Assembly (NCBI RefSeq): GCF_020667845.1
Contig: NZ_JAFMPQ010000006.1
Span: 62,001 to 126,000 of the forward strand
Source of the DNA: Cognatishimia sp. F0-27
GTDB lineage: Bacteria > Pseudomonadota > Alphaproteobacteria > Rhodobacterales > Rhodobacteraceae
DNA length: 64,000 nucleotides
Direction of reading: 5' to 3'
The notes beneath the pieces were generated by a model. That model had not been told where the DNA came from, searched no databases, and saw nothing but the letters and a program-made list of their open reading frames with translations. Position numbers and translations under genes: made by a program. The stretch's first letter is position 1. The number at the start of each line of letters is the position of its first letter. Of the stretch, positions 51,429 to 59,899 are shown in pieces.

Positions 51429-52547
51429 ATGGGTATTTTCGATTTCCTGTCCGGACAGTTCATTGATGTCATTCACTGGACCGACGACAGCCGCGATACC
51501 ATGGTCTGGCGTTTCGAGCGCGAAGGCCATGAGATCAAATACGGGGCCAAATTGACCGTGCGCGAAGGACAGGCCGCCGTCTTTGTGCACGAAGGACAGT
51601 TGGCCGATGTGTTTACACCCGGGCTTTACATGCTCGAAACGAACAACATGCCCATCATGACGAGCCTTCAGCACTGGGATCATGCGTTTCAGTCGCCGTT
51701 CAAGTCCGAGATCTACTTTGTGAACACCAATCGCTTCACGGATCTGAAATGGGGCACCAAGAATCCGATCATGCTGCGCGATCCGGAATTCGGCCCGACC
51801 CGCATCCGGGCGTTCGGGACGTATGCCACAAAGGTTGTCGACCCGGCGAAGTTCCTCACCGAGATCGTGGGCACGGATGGCGAGTTCACCAAGGACGAAA
51901 TCACCTATCAGATCCGCAACATCATCGTACAGGAATTCAGCCGGGCGATTGCATCGTCGGGGATCCCGGTGCTCGACATGGCTGCGAATACGGGCGACGT
52001 GGGCAAGCTGATCGCGGATGCAATCAATCCGACGATTGCGCAATACGGCTTGTCCTTGCCCGAGCTCTATATCGAAAACATCTCGCTGCCGCCCGCCGTT
52101 GAAAAGGCACTTGATGAACGCACGTCCCGCGGCATCACCGGCAATCTTGACGAGCATCTGAAATACAAGGCCGCCGAAGCCATGGGGAAGGGCGGCGCGC
52201 TCGACGATTCCATGGGTATGGGCATGGGGGCCGGGTTCGGTATGCAGATGGGCCATGCCATGGGGCAGGCTATGCAGCCCCAGGCAGGCCCTTGGGGCGC
52301 GTCTCCTGCGCAGGCCGCTGTGGCGCCGCCGCCGCCGCCGGTAGAGCATGTCTGGCACATCGCGGAAAACGGACAGACCAAAGGACCGTTCTCAAAAGCG
52401 GATCTTGGGCGCATGGCGAGTTCGGGCGAACTCACCCGCGAAACCCATGTCTGGACCGCTGGTCAGGATGGCTGGATGCGGGCGGGCCAGGTGCAGGAAC
52501 TGGCGCAGCTCTTCACTGTGATGCCGCCACCACCACCGCCGATGTGA
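51429..52547 (+). CDS. SPFH-domain protein with C-terminal GYF_2 domain
   Basis: A 372-residue protein of the virion-core-like/YdjI SPFH group. Residues 1-230 are the SPFH-like part (QAAVFVHEGQLADVFTPGLYML is typical). A Met/Gly-rich linker (about 255-290) and Pro-rich segment follow. Residues 310-362 are a GYF_2 domain (VWHIAENGQTKGPFS...GWMRAGQVQEL) for peptide binding. The last residues are poly-Pro. No membrane helix is seen; it likely joins membrane microdomains through partners. AAGGAGAG precedes the ATG. It completes the zinc-ribbon/XpaC/TelA set. Confidence 0.87.
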   Translation: MGIFDFLSGQFIDVIHWTDDSRDTMVWRFEREGHEIKYGAKLTVREGQAAVFVHEGQLADVFTPGLYMLETNNMPIMTSLQHWDHAFQSPFKSEIYFVNTNRFTDLKWGTKNPIMLRDPEFGPTRIRAFGTYATKVVDPAKFLTEIVGTDGEFTKDEITYQIRNIIVQEFSRAIASSGIPVLDMAANTGDVGKLIADAINPTIAQYGLSLPELYIENISLPPAVEKALDERTSRGITGNLDEHLKYKAAEAMGKGGALDDSMGMGMGAGFGMQMGHAMGQAMQPQAGPWGASPAQAAVAPPPPPVEHVWHIAENGQTKGPFSKADLGRMASSGELTRETHVWTAGQDGWMRAGQVQELAQLFTVMPPPPPPM

Positions 52548-52608
52548 TCGGCGTGGAGCGCCCGGTCTGAAGTCAGGCGGGACGCCTAGCCACTCCCAAT
52601 TCACGACC

Positions 52609-52638
52609 AAAGGGGCCGACGTTTCGCGCGGCCCCTTT
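52609..52638. terminator. Bidirectional terminator between SPFH gene and rluB
   Basis: A 10-bp perfect stem (AAAGGGGCCG/CGGCCCCTTT) with a 10-base loop between convergent genes. Confidence 0.75.
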
Positions 52639-52667
52639 GCCTGCGGTCTCGGGAAAGTTGCCCGGGG

Positions 52668-54023
52668 CTATCGTGTTCGGTCGGGCTTGCCGGATCCACC
52701 GCCTTTGCGTGGTCCCTTGCCAAAGCCCTGCGGGCCGCCGCGCGAAGACTTGTTGTCCGCGCCCCTGCGCCCGTCCGGCTTGCCACCGGGACCGGGGCGG
52801 CGCTTGTCTCCATAGCCGCCGCCCTTTTGCGCGCCGGGGCCTTTTGCGCCGGGTTTGCCGTCGCGTGTTCCATCGGCCGTTTTGTCACGCCACGGTTTCC
52901 CTGCGGGTTTTCCATCCCGCGCAGCATCCGGGCCATGGCTTTTCCATGGTTTCCCGGCGGGCTTCCCGTCTCGCGCTGTGTCTGGGTTATGGCTTTTCCA
53001 TGGTTTTCCGGCAGGCTTGCCCCCCGGTTTGCCGCGTGAGACGCCGTCCCGCTCTGGTCGGTCCATGCGCGCGGGGCGGCCCTTGGCACGGAAGGGGCGG
53101 CCATCGTCATCCCGCCGGGCGGGTTCTTCGGGTCGTGTGGTGCGCCCACGGCCACCGGTCTTGAGCACGCTGCTTTCCGGTTTGGGCTTGACCGGTTTGC
53201 GCATCCTGTCGACCCGCTTGCGGGCGGGGGCGTCCGGATCGGCCGGCAGGCCCAGCTGATCCTGCATGACCCGACGGCGCACTTCGAGCACCCCGCCCGG
53301 TTCGAGATCGCCGAGCTGGAAGGGCCCGTACGAGATCCGGATCAGGCGGTTCACCGTCAGACCGATATCGGCCATGGCGCGGCGGATCTCGCGGTTCTTG
53401 CCTTCGCGCAGTCCAATCGTCAGCCACGCATTTGCCCCTTGCTGTCGATCGATATCGACGATCATCGGGAGGAAGCGCTGACCGTCCACCTCGATCCCGC
53501 GACGCAGGGGCTCGAGCGTTTCGTCATCGGGACGCCCGTTGACGCGCACGCGGTAGCGGCGCAACCATCCCGTAGACGGGAGCTCCAGTTTTCGCTTGAT
53601 GCCGCCATCATTGGTCAGCAACAACAAGCCTTCAGAGTTGAGGTCAAGCCGGCCGACGGACATCACGCGCGGCAGCTCCTCGGGCAGATCGTCATAGATC
53701 GTCGGGCGGCCCTGCTCGTCCTTGGTTGTCGTGACCAATCCTGTGGGCTTGTGATACAGCCAGAGCTTCGCCTCGTCCGGCGCGCCGAGCAGCTTGCCGT
53801 CCACCAGAACCTTGTCACGACGGGTCACGTTAAGGGCGGCGCGATAGATCACGGCGCCATTCACGCTGACGCGGCCTTCCGTGATCATGCGTTCGGCTTC
53901 TCGACGGGAGGCGAGTCCCGCGCGGGCGATCACCTTTGCAATACGCTCCCCCTTTGCGGCGGAGGCGTCGGCGGACCCGGGTGCGGGCCGGTCTTCGGGA
54001 GAGGAGGGGGGCGTTTTGGTCAT
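52668..54023 (-). CDS. rluB: Pseudouridine synthase RluB-like with long repetitive basic tail
   Basis: A 451-residue RsuA/RluB-family enzyme that makes pseudouridine in 23S rRNA. S4 RNA-binding domain near residues 28-75 (ERIAKVIARAGLASRREAER), catalytic Asp in SVGRLDLNSEGLLLLTND, and GREGKNREIRR-like REGKNREIRRAMADIG. The catalytic part ends near 245. The last 200 residues are basic and of low complexity, with about three GKPAGKPWKSH-type repeats. Such tails bind RNA without sequence specificity. Start at 54023 is the first ATG after which similarity begins; the frame is open upstream. Confidence 0.88.
   Translation of the reverse strand: MTKTPPSSPEDRPAPGSADASAAKGERIAKVIARAGLASRREAERMITEGRVSVNGAVIYRAALNVTRRDKVLVDGKLLGAPDEAKLWLYHKPTGLVTTTKDEQGRPTIYDDLPEELPRVMSVGRLDLNSEGLLLLTNDGGIKRKLELPSTGWLRRYRVRVNGRPDDETLEPLRRGIEVDGQRFLPMIVDIDRQQGANAWLTIGLREGKNREIRRAMADIGLTVNRLIRISYGPFQLGDLEPGGVLEVRRRVMQDQLGLPADPDAPARKRVDRMRKPVKPKPESSVLKTGGRGRTTRPEEPARRDDDGRPFRAKGRPARMDRPERDGVSRGKPGGKPAGKPWKSHNPDTARDGKPAGKPWKSHGPDAARDGKPAGKPWRDKTADGTRDGKPGAKGPGAQKGGGYGDKRRPGPGGKPDGRRGADNKSSRGGPQGFGKGPRKGGGSGKPDRTR
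52850..53045 (-). repeat. Short tandem repeats coding the RluB tail
   Basis: About three copies of a 54-base unit coding DGKPAGKPWKSHGPDAAR-like peptides. Copies differ at a few bases, so the array could vary in length between strains. Confidence 0.7.
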
Positions 54024-54161
54024 GGCGCTCTGTATCCCATCCGCTTCTGGCCGGAAAGGGGAGGAATGCATGCGGGCGCGTCTGTGGTGCCCCGCCCCGG
54101 ATTTCGGGCGCGTGACGCGTCATTGCTTTGCGTCATGCGCTAGGGCGCGATAAAGGGCGGC

Positions 54162-54614
54162 ATGGGATTTCGGAGTTTCATGGATATCGCACTGTCCGAG
54201 GCGCAGGCCGCGGCCGCACTGGGCGAGGTGCCGGTCGGGGCCGTGGTCGTGGCCCCAGATGGCACGGTGGTCGCGAAAGCGGGCAATCGCACACGGATGC
54301 TCTGTGATCCGACGGCGCATGCGGAGATGCTCGCCATCCGCGCTGCCTGCGCTGCGGCGGGGGCTGACCGGTTGGTGGATCACGACATCTATGTCACGCT
54401 CGAGCCTTGTGCGATGTGCGCTGCGGCGCTGTCGCATGCGCGGGTGCGGCGGCTTTATTTCGGCGCGCCAGACCCGAAATCTGGGGGCACTCTGCACGGG
54501 GCGCGGGTCTTTTCGCATGCGCAGTGCCATCATGCGCCGGAGGTGTATGACGGGATCGACGAAGCGCGCGCCGCGGCCCTTCTGCGCGCGTTTTTTGCGG
54601 AACGTCGTTCATGA
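54162..54614 (+). CDS. tadA: tRNA-specific adenosine deaminase
   Basis: A 150-residue zinc deaminase that converts A34 to inosine in tRNA-Arg(ACG). Zinc and catalytic motifs are intact: [10 protein letters not shown] (His ligand and catalytic Glu) and [11 protein letters not shown] (two Cys ligands). Normal length. It overlaps rluE by 4 bases and lies divergent from rluB, forming a group of RNA-modification genes. Confidence 0.93.
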   Translation: MGFRSFMDIALSEAQAAAALGEVPVGAVVVAPDGTVVAKAGNRTRMLCDPTAHAEMLAIRAACAAAGADRLVDHDIYVTLEPCAMCAAALSHARVRRLYFGAPDPKSGGTLHGARVFSHAQCHHAPEVYDGIDEARAAALLRAFFAERRS

Positions 54615-55153
54615 GTGTGATCCTGTTCAACAAACCGATGGGTGTGCTGTCGCAATTCACCGACAAGGGAACGGCTGGCAGCCCGCGTGCCACCTTGTCG
54701 GATTATATCGACAGGCCCGGCGTGTATCCGGCCGGACGTCTGGATCGGGACAGCGAGGGGCTGCTGATCCTGACGGATGACGGACGGCTTCAGGCCCAGA
54801 TTTCCCATCCCCGGTTCCGCAAGCCAAAAACGTATCTGGTTCAGGTCGAAGGTATGCCGAACGAGGGGCAGCTTGAGGCTTTGCGCCGCGGCGTGCACCT
54901 CAAGGATGGTCCGACGCGACCTGCAAAGGTCGAGGAGGTGTCCGCGCCCGATCTCTGGCCGCGCATGCCCCCCGTACGGGTGCGCAAATCCGTCCCGGAT
55001 GCGTGGTTGCGGATGACCATCACCGAAGGCCGCAACCGACAGGTGCGCCGGATGACGGCCCATGTGGGGCTGCCCTGCCTGAGGTTGGTGCGCTGGCGCG
55101 TGGGGGACTGGACGCTGGACGGGCTTGCCCCGGGGGAATGGCGCAGCCTGTGA
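54611..55153 (+). CDS. rluE: Pseudouridine synthase RluE-like
   Basis: A 180-residue member without S4 domain, as in RluE (23S rRNA position 2457 in E. coli). Signatures: [15 protein letters not shown], catalytic Asp in [19 protein letters not shown], and [21 protein letters not shown] overlaps the tadA stop (ATGA). A short hairpin follows the gene. Confidence 0.9.
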   Translation: MSVILFNKPMGVLSQFTDKGTAGSPRATLSDYIDRPGVYPAGRLDRDSEGLLILTDDGRLQAQISHPRFRKPKTYLVQVEGMPNEGQLEALRRGVHLKDGPTRPAKVEEVSAPDLWPRMPPVRVRKSVPDAWLRMTITEGRNRQVRRMTAHVGLPCLRLVRWRVGDWTLDGLAPGEWRSL

Positions 55154-55182
55154 TGCAGGGGGCGTGACGGAGGGCCGCTTGC

Positions 55183-55200
55183 TCCGGCCAGAAGGCCGGA
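55183..55200 (+). terminator. Hairpin after rluE
   Basis: A 7-bp stem TCCGGCC/GGCCGGA with AGAA loop, 30 bases after the rluE stop, no T-run. Confidence 0.4.
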
Positions 55201-55312
55201 CCGTCGCCCCGCCCACCGTCCCGCGTGACCGGGACGGCACAGGAACCGCGCCAAGCGTCGGATCCTGTGGATCCCCGGTGATGAATGGATCAAACCGTCT
55301 GGGCGGATTCGG

Positions 55313-56203
55313 TCAGACCCACTTGGCGAATGGCGGCAGCGACATCAGGACCGCGTTGGCATCATGCCCTGTGGCCAGGCCGAATTTCGTGCCGCGGTCG
55401 TAAACGAGGTTATATTCCGCATAAAGCCCACGGTGAACCAGTTGGGCGTCCTTGTGGGTCTCGTCAAAGGCCGTTTCCCTCCTTTTTTCAACCAAGGGCA
55501 CAAAGGCGGGCAGGAACGCGCGGCCGATATCCTGCGTCAGCGCGAAATCGGCTTCCCAATCGCCCGTGTTGCGATCGTCCATGAAGATCCCGCCGACGCC
55601 GCGCGCCCGATTGCGATGCGGGATGTAGAAATACTCATCGGCCCACGCTTTCAGCCTGTCGTACAGGTCCGACCCGTGCGGGTCGAGATGCGCCTTCTGG
55701 GTGCTGTGAAAATGCGCCGTGTCCTCATCGTATTCGAGACAGGGGTTGAGATCCGAGCCGCCCCCGAACCACCACGCATGCGGGGTCCAGAACATACGGG
55801 TGTTCATGTGGACGGCGGGACAATGCGGGTTTTGCATATGCGCCACGAGGCTGATCCCCGATGCCCAGAACCGCGGGTCGCTTTCCATGCCGGGAATGCC
55901 GCGGGCGGCCATGGCGCGCTGTGCCTGCTCGCCGAGTGAGCCATAGACCGTGGAGACATTGACCCCGACCTTTTCGAACACGCGCCCGCCGCGCATCACG
56001 CTCATCAGACCGCCGCCTGCATCGGAACCATCGTCGGACTGGCGCTTGGTCTCCGTGACTTCGAACCGGCCGGGAGCCATATCGCTGAACGGGCCGCTGG
56101 CATGGCTGTCCTCCAGCCCTTCGAAGGAGGCTACGATGTCATCCCGCAATTGGCGGAACCAAGCGCTCGCGCGGGTTTTTTCATCGTCAAGCATGTCTTT
56201 CAT
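55313..56203 (-). CDS. hemF: Oxygen-dependent coproporphyrinogen III oxidase
   Basis: A 296-residue enzyme converting coproporphyrinogen III to protoporphyrinogen IX with O2, in haem and (bacterio)chlorophyll synthesis. Family blocks: GGGLMSVMRGGRVFEKVGVNVS, HMNTRMFWTPHAWWFGGGSDLNP in two parts, FYIPHRNRARGVGGIF and EYNLVYDRGTKFGLATG. Start at 56203 is after TGAGGACACC. The enzyme is cytoplasmic and indicates aerobic haem synthesis. Confidence 0.95.
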   Translation of the reverse strand: MKDMLDDEKTRASAWFRQLRDDIVASFEGLEDSHASGPFSDMAPGRFEVTETKRQSDDGSDAGGGLMSVMRGGRVFEKVGVNVSTVYGSLGEQAQRAMAARGIPGMESDPRFWASGISLVAHMQNPHCPAVHMNTRMFWTPHAWWFGGGSDLNPCLEYDEDTAHFHSTQKAHLDPHGSDLYDRLKAWADEYFYIPHRNRARGVGGIFMDDRNTGDWEADFALTQDIGRAFLPAFVPLVEKRRETAFDETHKDAQLVHRGLYAEYNLVYDRGTKFGLATGHDANAVLMSLPPFAKWV

Positions 56204-56465
56204 GGTGGTGTCCTCATTTATTGACAGCCACCCTAGACCGAAGAAGGCAGCGCTCACAAGACGGGCCCGTGCGGCATGGCGTCAAGGCCGGGCTATCTCG
56301 GCATGGGGGCAAACCGTCGAGGCCGCATGCAACAGGGGGGGGCGCTGCCCCCGTCGCGGCGAGCCGCGACTCCCCCGGAGTATTTCCGGACAGAAGAAGC
56401 CAGGCGAAGGGGAGCTGAGCGCGTCTGGTGCATGGTGCAACCGGGTGGGGCGGTGGTGTTCCCGA

Positions 56466-57266
56466 TCAGTGTGCAGGGGCGGCGACCGGATCCAGCAGCG
56501 TTCGTCCACCATCGACCGTTATGATCTGCCCGGTGACAAAGCCGGAGCCTTCGCCAGACAGGAACTGCACGGTCTGGGCCAGCTCATCGGGGGCCGCGAT
56601 GCGCCCGAGCGGGGTATGGTCCTCGATATCTTCACGGTAGTTTTTGTGCTCTCTGAGCGTGTCCTTGAGCGACGTCGACATCACGGATCCGAATGCCACG
56701 GCATTGACCCGGATCCGTTCGGGGGCCAAAGCCACGGCCATTGAGCGGGTCATCTGGTCGAGGGCCGCGGACGACACCGAATATCCCAGCAATGACGGAT
56801 GCGTGCGCCGCGCCGCGATGGAGGACAGGTTGACGATCGCGCCGACCTGACCGTCCTCGCGATCTTCGGCCTGCTTGATCATGCGGCGCGCCACAAGCTG
56901 TGTCATTCGCAACGCCGTCATCACGTTCTGGGTCAGCATCTGTTCGACCGACTGGTCATCAAGATCGAGCGGATCCGAGGTGATCATCTGGCGCGACCCG
57001 TTCACGAGGATATCGACCCTGTCGAAAGCATCGAGGGTCGCGGACAGAAGGTTTGCCATGGTCAGGCGTTCTCGGAGGTCGCCGGCAAAGTAGCGCATGT
57101 TGCCGTCATCCGGGCGTTCGCCACATTCCTTGATCAGTTTGGCCTCGTCCATGTCGGCGAACATGACATTGGCGCCCTTGTCGGCGAAGTGCCGGGCGAT
57201 GGCGAGACCGACGCCGTTTGCGGCACCGGTGATGATGGCAGTGCGGCCTTCGATGGAAAAACCCAT
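56466..57266 (-). CDS. SDR-family protein lacking the catalytic lysine
   Basis: A 266-residue short-chain dehydrogenase/reductase fold protein. The cofactor loop TGAANGVGLAI is intact, as is the C-terminal part (RIRVNAVAFGSVMS, GQIITVDGGRTLLDP). The active site is changed: the usual YxxxK reads YSVSS, so the lysine is Ser, and the NNAG motif reads NGSR. The catalytic Ser/Tyr pair (NLSSIAA and Y) remains. It is likely a divergent or non-catalytic member. The DNA is unambiguous at this spot, so it is not an ORF-calling artefact. Substrate unknown. Confidence 0.8.
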   Translation of the reverse strand: MGFSIEGRTAIITGAANGVGLAIARHFADKGANVMFADMDEAKLIKECGERPDDGNMRYFAGDLRERLTMANLLSATLDAFDRVDILVNGSRQMITSDPLDLDDQSVEQMLTQNVMTALRMTQLVARRMIKQAEDREDGQVGAIVNLSSIAARRTHPSLLGYSVSSAALDQMTRSMAVALAPERIRVNAVAFGSVMSTSLKDTLREHKNYREDIEDHTPLGRIAAPDELAQTVQFLSGEGSGFVTGQIITVDGGRTLLDPVAAPAH

Positions 57267-57302
57267 GGGTGCGCCTTTCAGACTGCGTGTGTCGGGAGAG
57301 GA

Positions 57303-58307
57303 TCAGCGCCCCGCGCGTGAAGAGGAAGGGCGCTGGGCATGAAGGATCTTGAACCTGTTGTTGCCGGCGATCTCGCCATGATCGCGGAACAAGGTGGCAA
57401 GGCGCGTCTCATAAGGCAAGTGCCGGTTCGACACAAGCCAGAGCTGTCCTTGCGGTTTGAGAACCCGCGCGGCGGCGTCGATGAAGGCAAGCCCGAGAGC
57501 GGGGTCTGCGGCGCGCCCGGTGTGAAAAGGCGGATTCATGACCAGAGCATCGAGCGGCTCGGGCGGCAACCAATCGCGGGCATCGGCCCAGTGGAACTCC
57601 GCACGGCCCATTGCCTGTTCTGCGCAGTTGCGTTCGGCGCAGGCGAGCGCGGCCTTGTCGGCCTCGACAAGATGCAAAGACGTGACCGTGTCCTGACGCA
57701 GGATCTCGCGCGAGAGCCATCCCCAGCCAGCGCCAAGATCCGCGACACGGCCCTTGAGGCGCGGCAGGGATTCGGCCAGCAATACGGAGCCCGCATCAGC
57801 CCCATCAGCGCTGAACACGCCGGGCGCCGTCAGGTCGCCTTCGACATTGCGCGACATGGCAGGGCGCAGCCAGTCAGCCAGCGCATCGCCTGCTTCGAAC
57901 CATGCGATCTTGCCATGCGCCTTCGAGGTCTGGCCGAGCAGTGTGACGCGGCTTTTCAGAGCCTTGAGAAGCGAATCGATCCCGTCGGTCTTGGCCCCGT
58001 CGACCACGATCAGCCCTCCGGGTGTGGCTTGTTCTGCCTCCGCCAGCCGCGTCTCCGCAAGGTCGCGGGCCCGAGGCATTGTGACGATGCTGGCGGCATA
58101 GGGCCCTTCCGGCGAGGACGTCACGGGAACCCCGCGCAGGTCCCATGCACGAAAATCCGGGGCGAACCGCTGGATCACCCTCACACGCGCAGGATCCAGC
58201 GCGTCCAGCGGCGCGTCTCCGGGCGCGCCCCACAGTGCGATGGCACCGCTTTCAGGCAGATCCAGCGCGCCGTGGTCGATGGCGAATCTCAAACGGGGGG
58301 AGGACAT
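57303..58307 (-). CDS. RsmC-like class I rRNA methyltransferase
   Basis: A 334-residue protein with an N-terminal pseudo-methyltransferase half and a C-terminal catalytic half, as in RsmC (16S rRNA m2G1207). SAM-binding DLGAGWGWLSREIL near residue 192 and the catalytic NPPFHTGRAAD near 260 are clear. N2-guanine specificity follows from the NPPF motif; the rRNA position is by analogy. Minus strand, upstream of the SDR gene. Confidence 0.85.
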   Translation of the reverse strand: MSSPRLRFAIDHGALDLPESGAIALWGAPGDAPLDALDPARVRVIQRFAPDFRAWDLRGVPVTSSPEGPYAASIVTMPRARDLAETRLAEAEQATPGGLIVVDGAKTDGIDSLLKALKSRVTLLGQTSKAHGKIAWFEAGDALADWLRPAMSRNVEGDLTAPGVFSADGADAGSVLLAESLPRLKGRVADLGAGWGWLSREILRQDTVTSLHLVEADKAALACAERNCAEQAMGRAEFHWADARDWLPPEPLDALVMNPPFHTGRAADPALGLAFIDAAARVLKPQGQLWLVSNRHLPYETRLATLFRDHGEIAGNNRFKILHAQRPSSSRAGR

Positions 58308-58330
58308 CGTTCAGGCGCCGCGCGAGGCGG

Positions 58331-58696
58331 CTATTCCTTTTCCATGGTGCACTGCAACGGGTGCTGATGGCGGCGCGCGAAATCCATCACCTGGCCCACC
58401 TTCGTCTCGGCGATTTCGTGGCTGAACACGCCAACGACGGCAACGCCTTTCTTGTGAACGGTAAGCATCACTTCGAAAGCCTGTGCATGGGTCATGCCAA
58501 AGAACCGCTCCAATACATGCACGACGAATTCCATTGGCGTGTAGTCGTCGTTCAGCAGAAGGACCTTGTAGAGCGGTGGCCGCTTGGTCTTTGGCTTGGT
58601 CTGCAGCGCAACTCCCGCGTCGCCACCGCCGCCACCGGGGGTGTCGTCCTCGTCGCTGGCGCGAAGCGGAATGATGAAGGGACGCGGTTGACGCAT
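58331..58696 (-). CDS. clpS: ClpS adaptor of the ClpAP protease
   Basis: A 121-residue adaptor that delivers N-end-rule substrates to ClpAP. The core (about 40-121) has [27 protein letters not shown], the ligand-binding region and the end [17 protein letters not shown] disordered N-terminal extension (1-38) is longer than in E. coli. clpA is not in the window. 23 bases separate its stop from the rsmC-like gene start, so the two are likely co-transcribed. Confidence 0.93.
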   Translation of the reverse strand: MRQPRPFIIPLRASDEDDTPGGGGGDAGVALQTKPKTKRPPLYKVLLLNDDYTPMEFVVHVLERFFGMTHAQAFEVMLTVHKKGVAVVGVFSHEIAETKVGQVMDFARRHQHPLQCTMEKE

Positions 58697-58792
58697 TGTG
58701 GCGGGCTTTCGATACGGGTGTTCTTGACGGCGGGACTTTTTCCGGATCAGTGCCTCTATATAACGCCACAGCGCTCAGCGAAAAGGGGTTGA

Positions 58793-59494
58793 ATGGCACG
58801 GAATCTGCAAACAGTCGGCTTTGATGCTGATGATACACTCTGGCATAACGAACGATTTTTCCGCCTGACGCAGGGGAAATTTGCCGATCTGTTGGCCGAC
58901 CACATGGATCCCGACCCGCTGCACGCCCGGCTTCTGGAGGCCGAAAAGCGCAATATCGGCCATTATGGCTTTGGCGTGAAAGGCTTCGTTCTGTCGATGA
59001 TCGAAACCGCGGTGGAGGTGACGGACGGGCGTGTTCCGGGTGCCGTGATTTCAGAGCTCCTTGAGGCCGGGCGCGAAATGCTGGCGCATCCGATCGAGCT
59101 CCTGCCGCATGCCCGCGAGGCGGTCGAAGCTGTCGCGGACACGCATCGGGTGGTTCTCATCACCAAGGGCGATCTGCTGCATCAGGAACGCAAGCTGGCG
59201 CAATCGGGCCTTGGTGACCTGTTCGATGGAATCGAAATCGTGTCCGACAAGAATCCTGACACCTATGCGCGCATCTTTGGTGCGTTTCCCGGTGGGGCAG
59301 AAGCGGCGATGATGGTCGGAAACTCGATGAAATCCGATGTGCGTCCGGCCATCGACGTGGGCGGGTGGGGCGTTTACGTCCCGCACGGCATCGCTTGGGA
59401 GATCGAGCACGCCGAGCCTCCTGCAACGCATCCGCGCTATCGCGAGTTGGATGATCTCGGTGGCCTGGCGCAGCTTGTGGACGAGATCGCCTGA
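58793..59494 (+). CDS. HAD-superfamily hydrolase
   Basis: A 233-residue phosphatase-like protein. Motif I FDADDTLW (nucleophile and acid Asp), motif II VLITKGD (Thr), motif III Lys in KNPD and motif IV MVGNSMKSDVRPA are present. The helical cap sits between motif I and II (C1 type). Substrate unknown; phosphoglycolate- or nucleotidase-like. Divergent from clpS. Confidence 0.83.
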   Translation: MARNLQTVGFDADDTLWHNERFFRLTQGKFADLLADHMDPDPLHARLLEAEKRNIGHYGFGVKGFVLSMIETAVEVTDGRVPGAVISELLEAGREMLAHPIELLPHAREAVEAVADTHRVVLITKGDLLHQERKLAQSGLGDLFDGIEIVSDKNPDTYARIFGAFPGGAEAAMMVGNSMKSDVRPAIDVGGWGVYVPHGIAWEIEHAEPPATHPRYRELDDLGGLAQLVDEIA

Positions 59495-59899
59495 CCTTTG
59501 CTGCGCCATGTCCCTGAAACATGTCACGCGACCGGGCCGCCATGTGGCTGTTGCGCCGCACCGCCTCAATGCCTTTGTGATGGCAATGCCCGTTAAGCGT
59601 GTATCTCTGGCCCGAACGGGGAGCTGCGAAGACCACGCAAAGCCACGCGGCATCCCCGAACAGGCTGTCAAATAAGGCGCCACAATTCCGCCACATTCTG
59701 CCCAAGTCTTGTCACATTCGCCTGTCTTGGGGTTGGTTGCGCCCGAGCCCCAAGATGTGCCAAGGCCATGCTGAACAAAAGGGCAGAAAATCAACGCTTT
59801 GCGGGCTTCTCTGAATGTAATTTCCATGTTACGCTCAGGCCAATAAAACAAAAAGGCTCACCGGGAAAACCCGGGAGCAGAGGCAGATTCGAGGCAGAT
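59495..59899. other. Upstream region of the D,D-carboxypeptidase gene
   Basis: About 400 bases. No gene is supported. It contains three CACA(A)TTC elements at 59681-59719, likely regulatory. AT-rich sequence at 59838-59855 may be promoter or leader. Confidence 0.5.
59681..59719. promoter_or_regulatory. Cluster of CACATTC-like direct repeats
   Basis: CACAATTC (59681), CACATTC (59692) and CACATTC (59713), spaced about one and two helical turns. The regular spacing suits a direct-repeat-binding regulator. Nearest downstream gene: the carboxypeptidase, 180 bases on. Confidence 0.4.
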
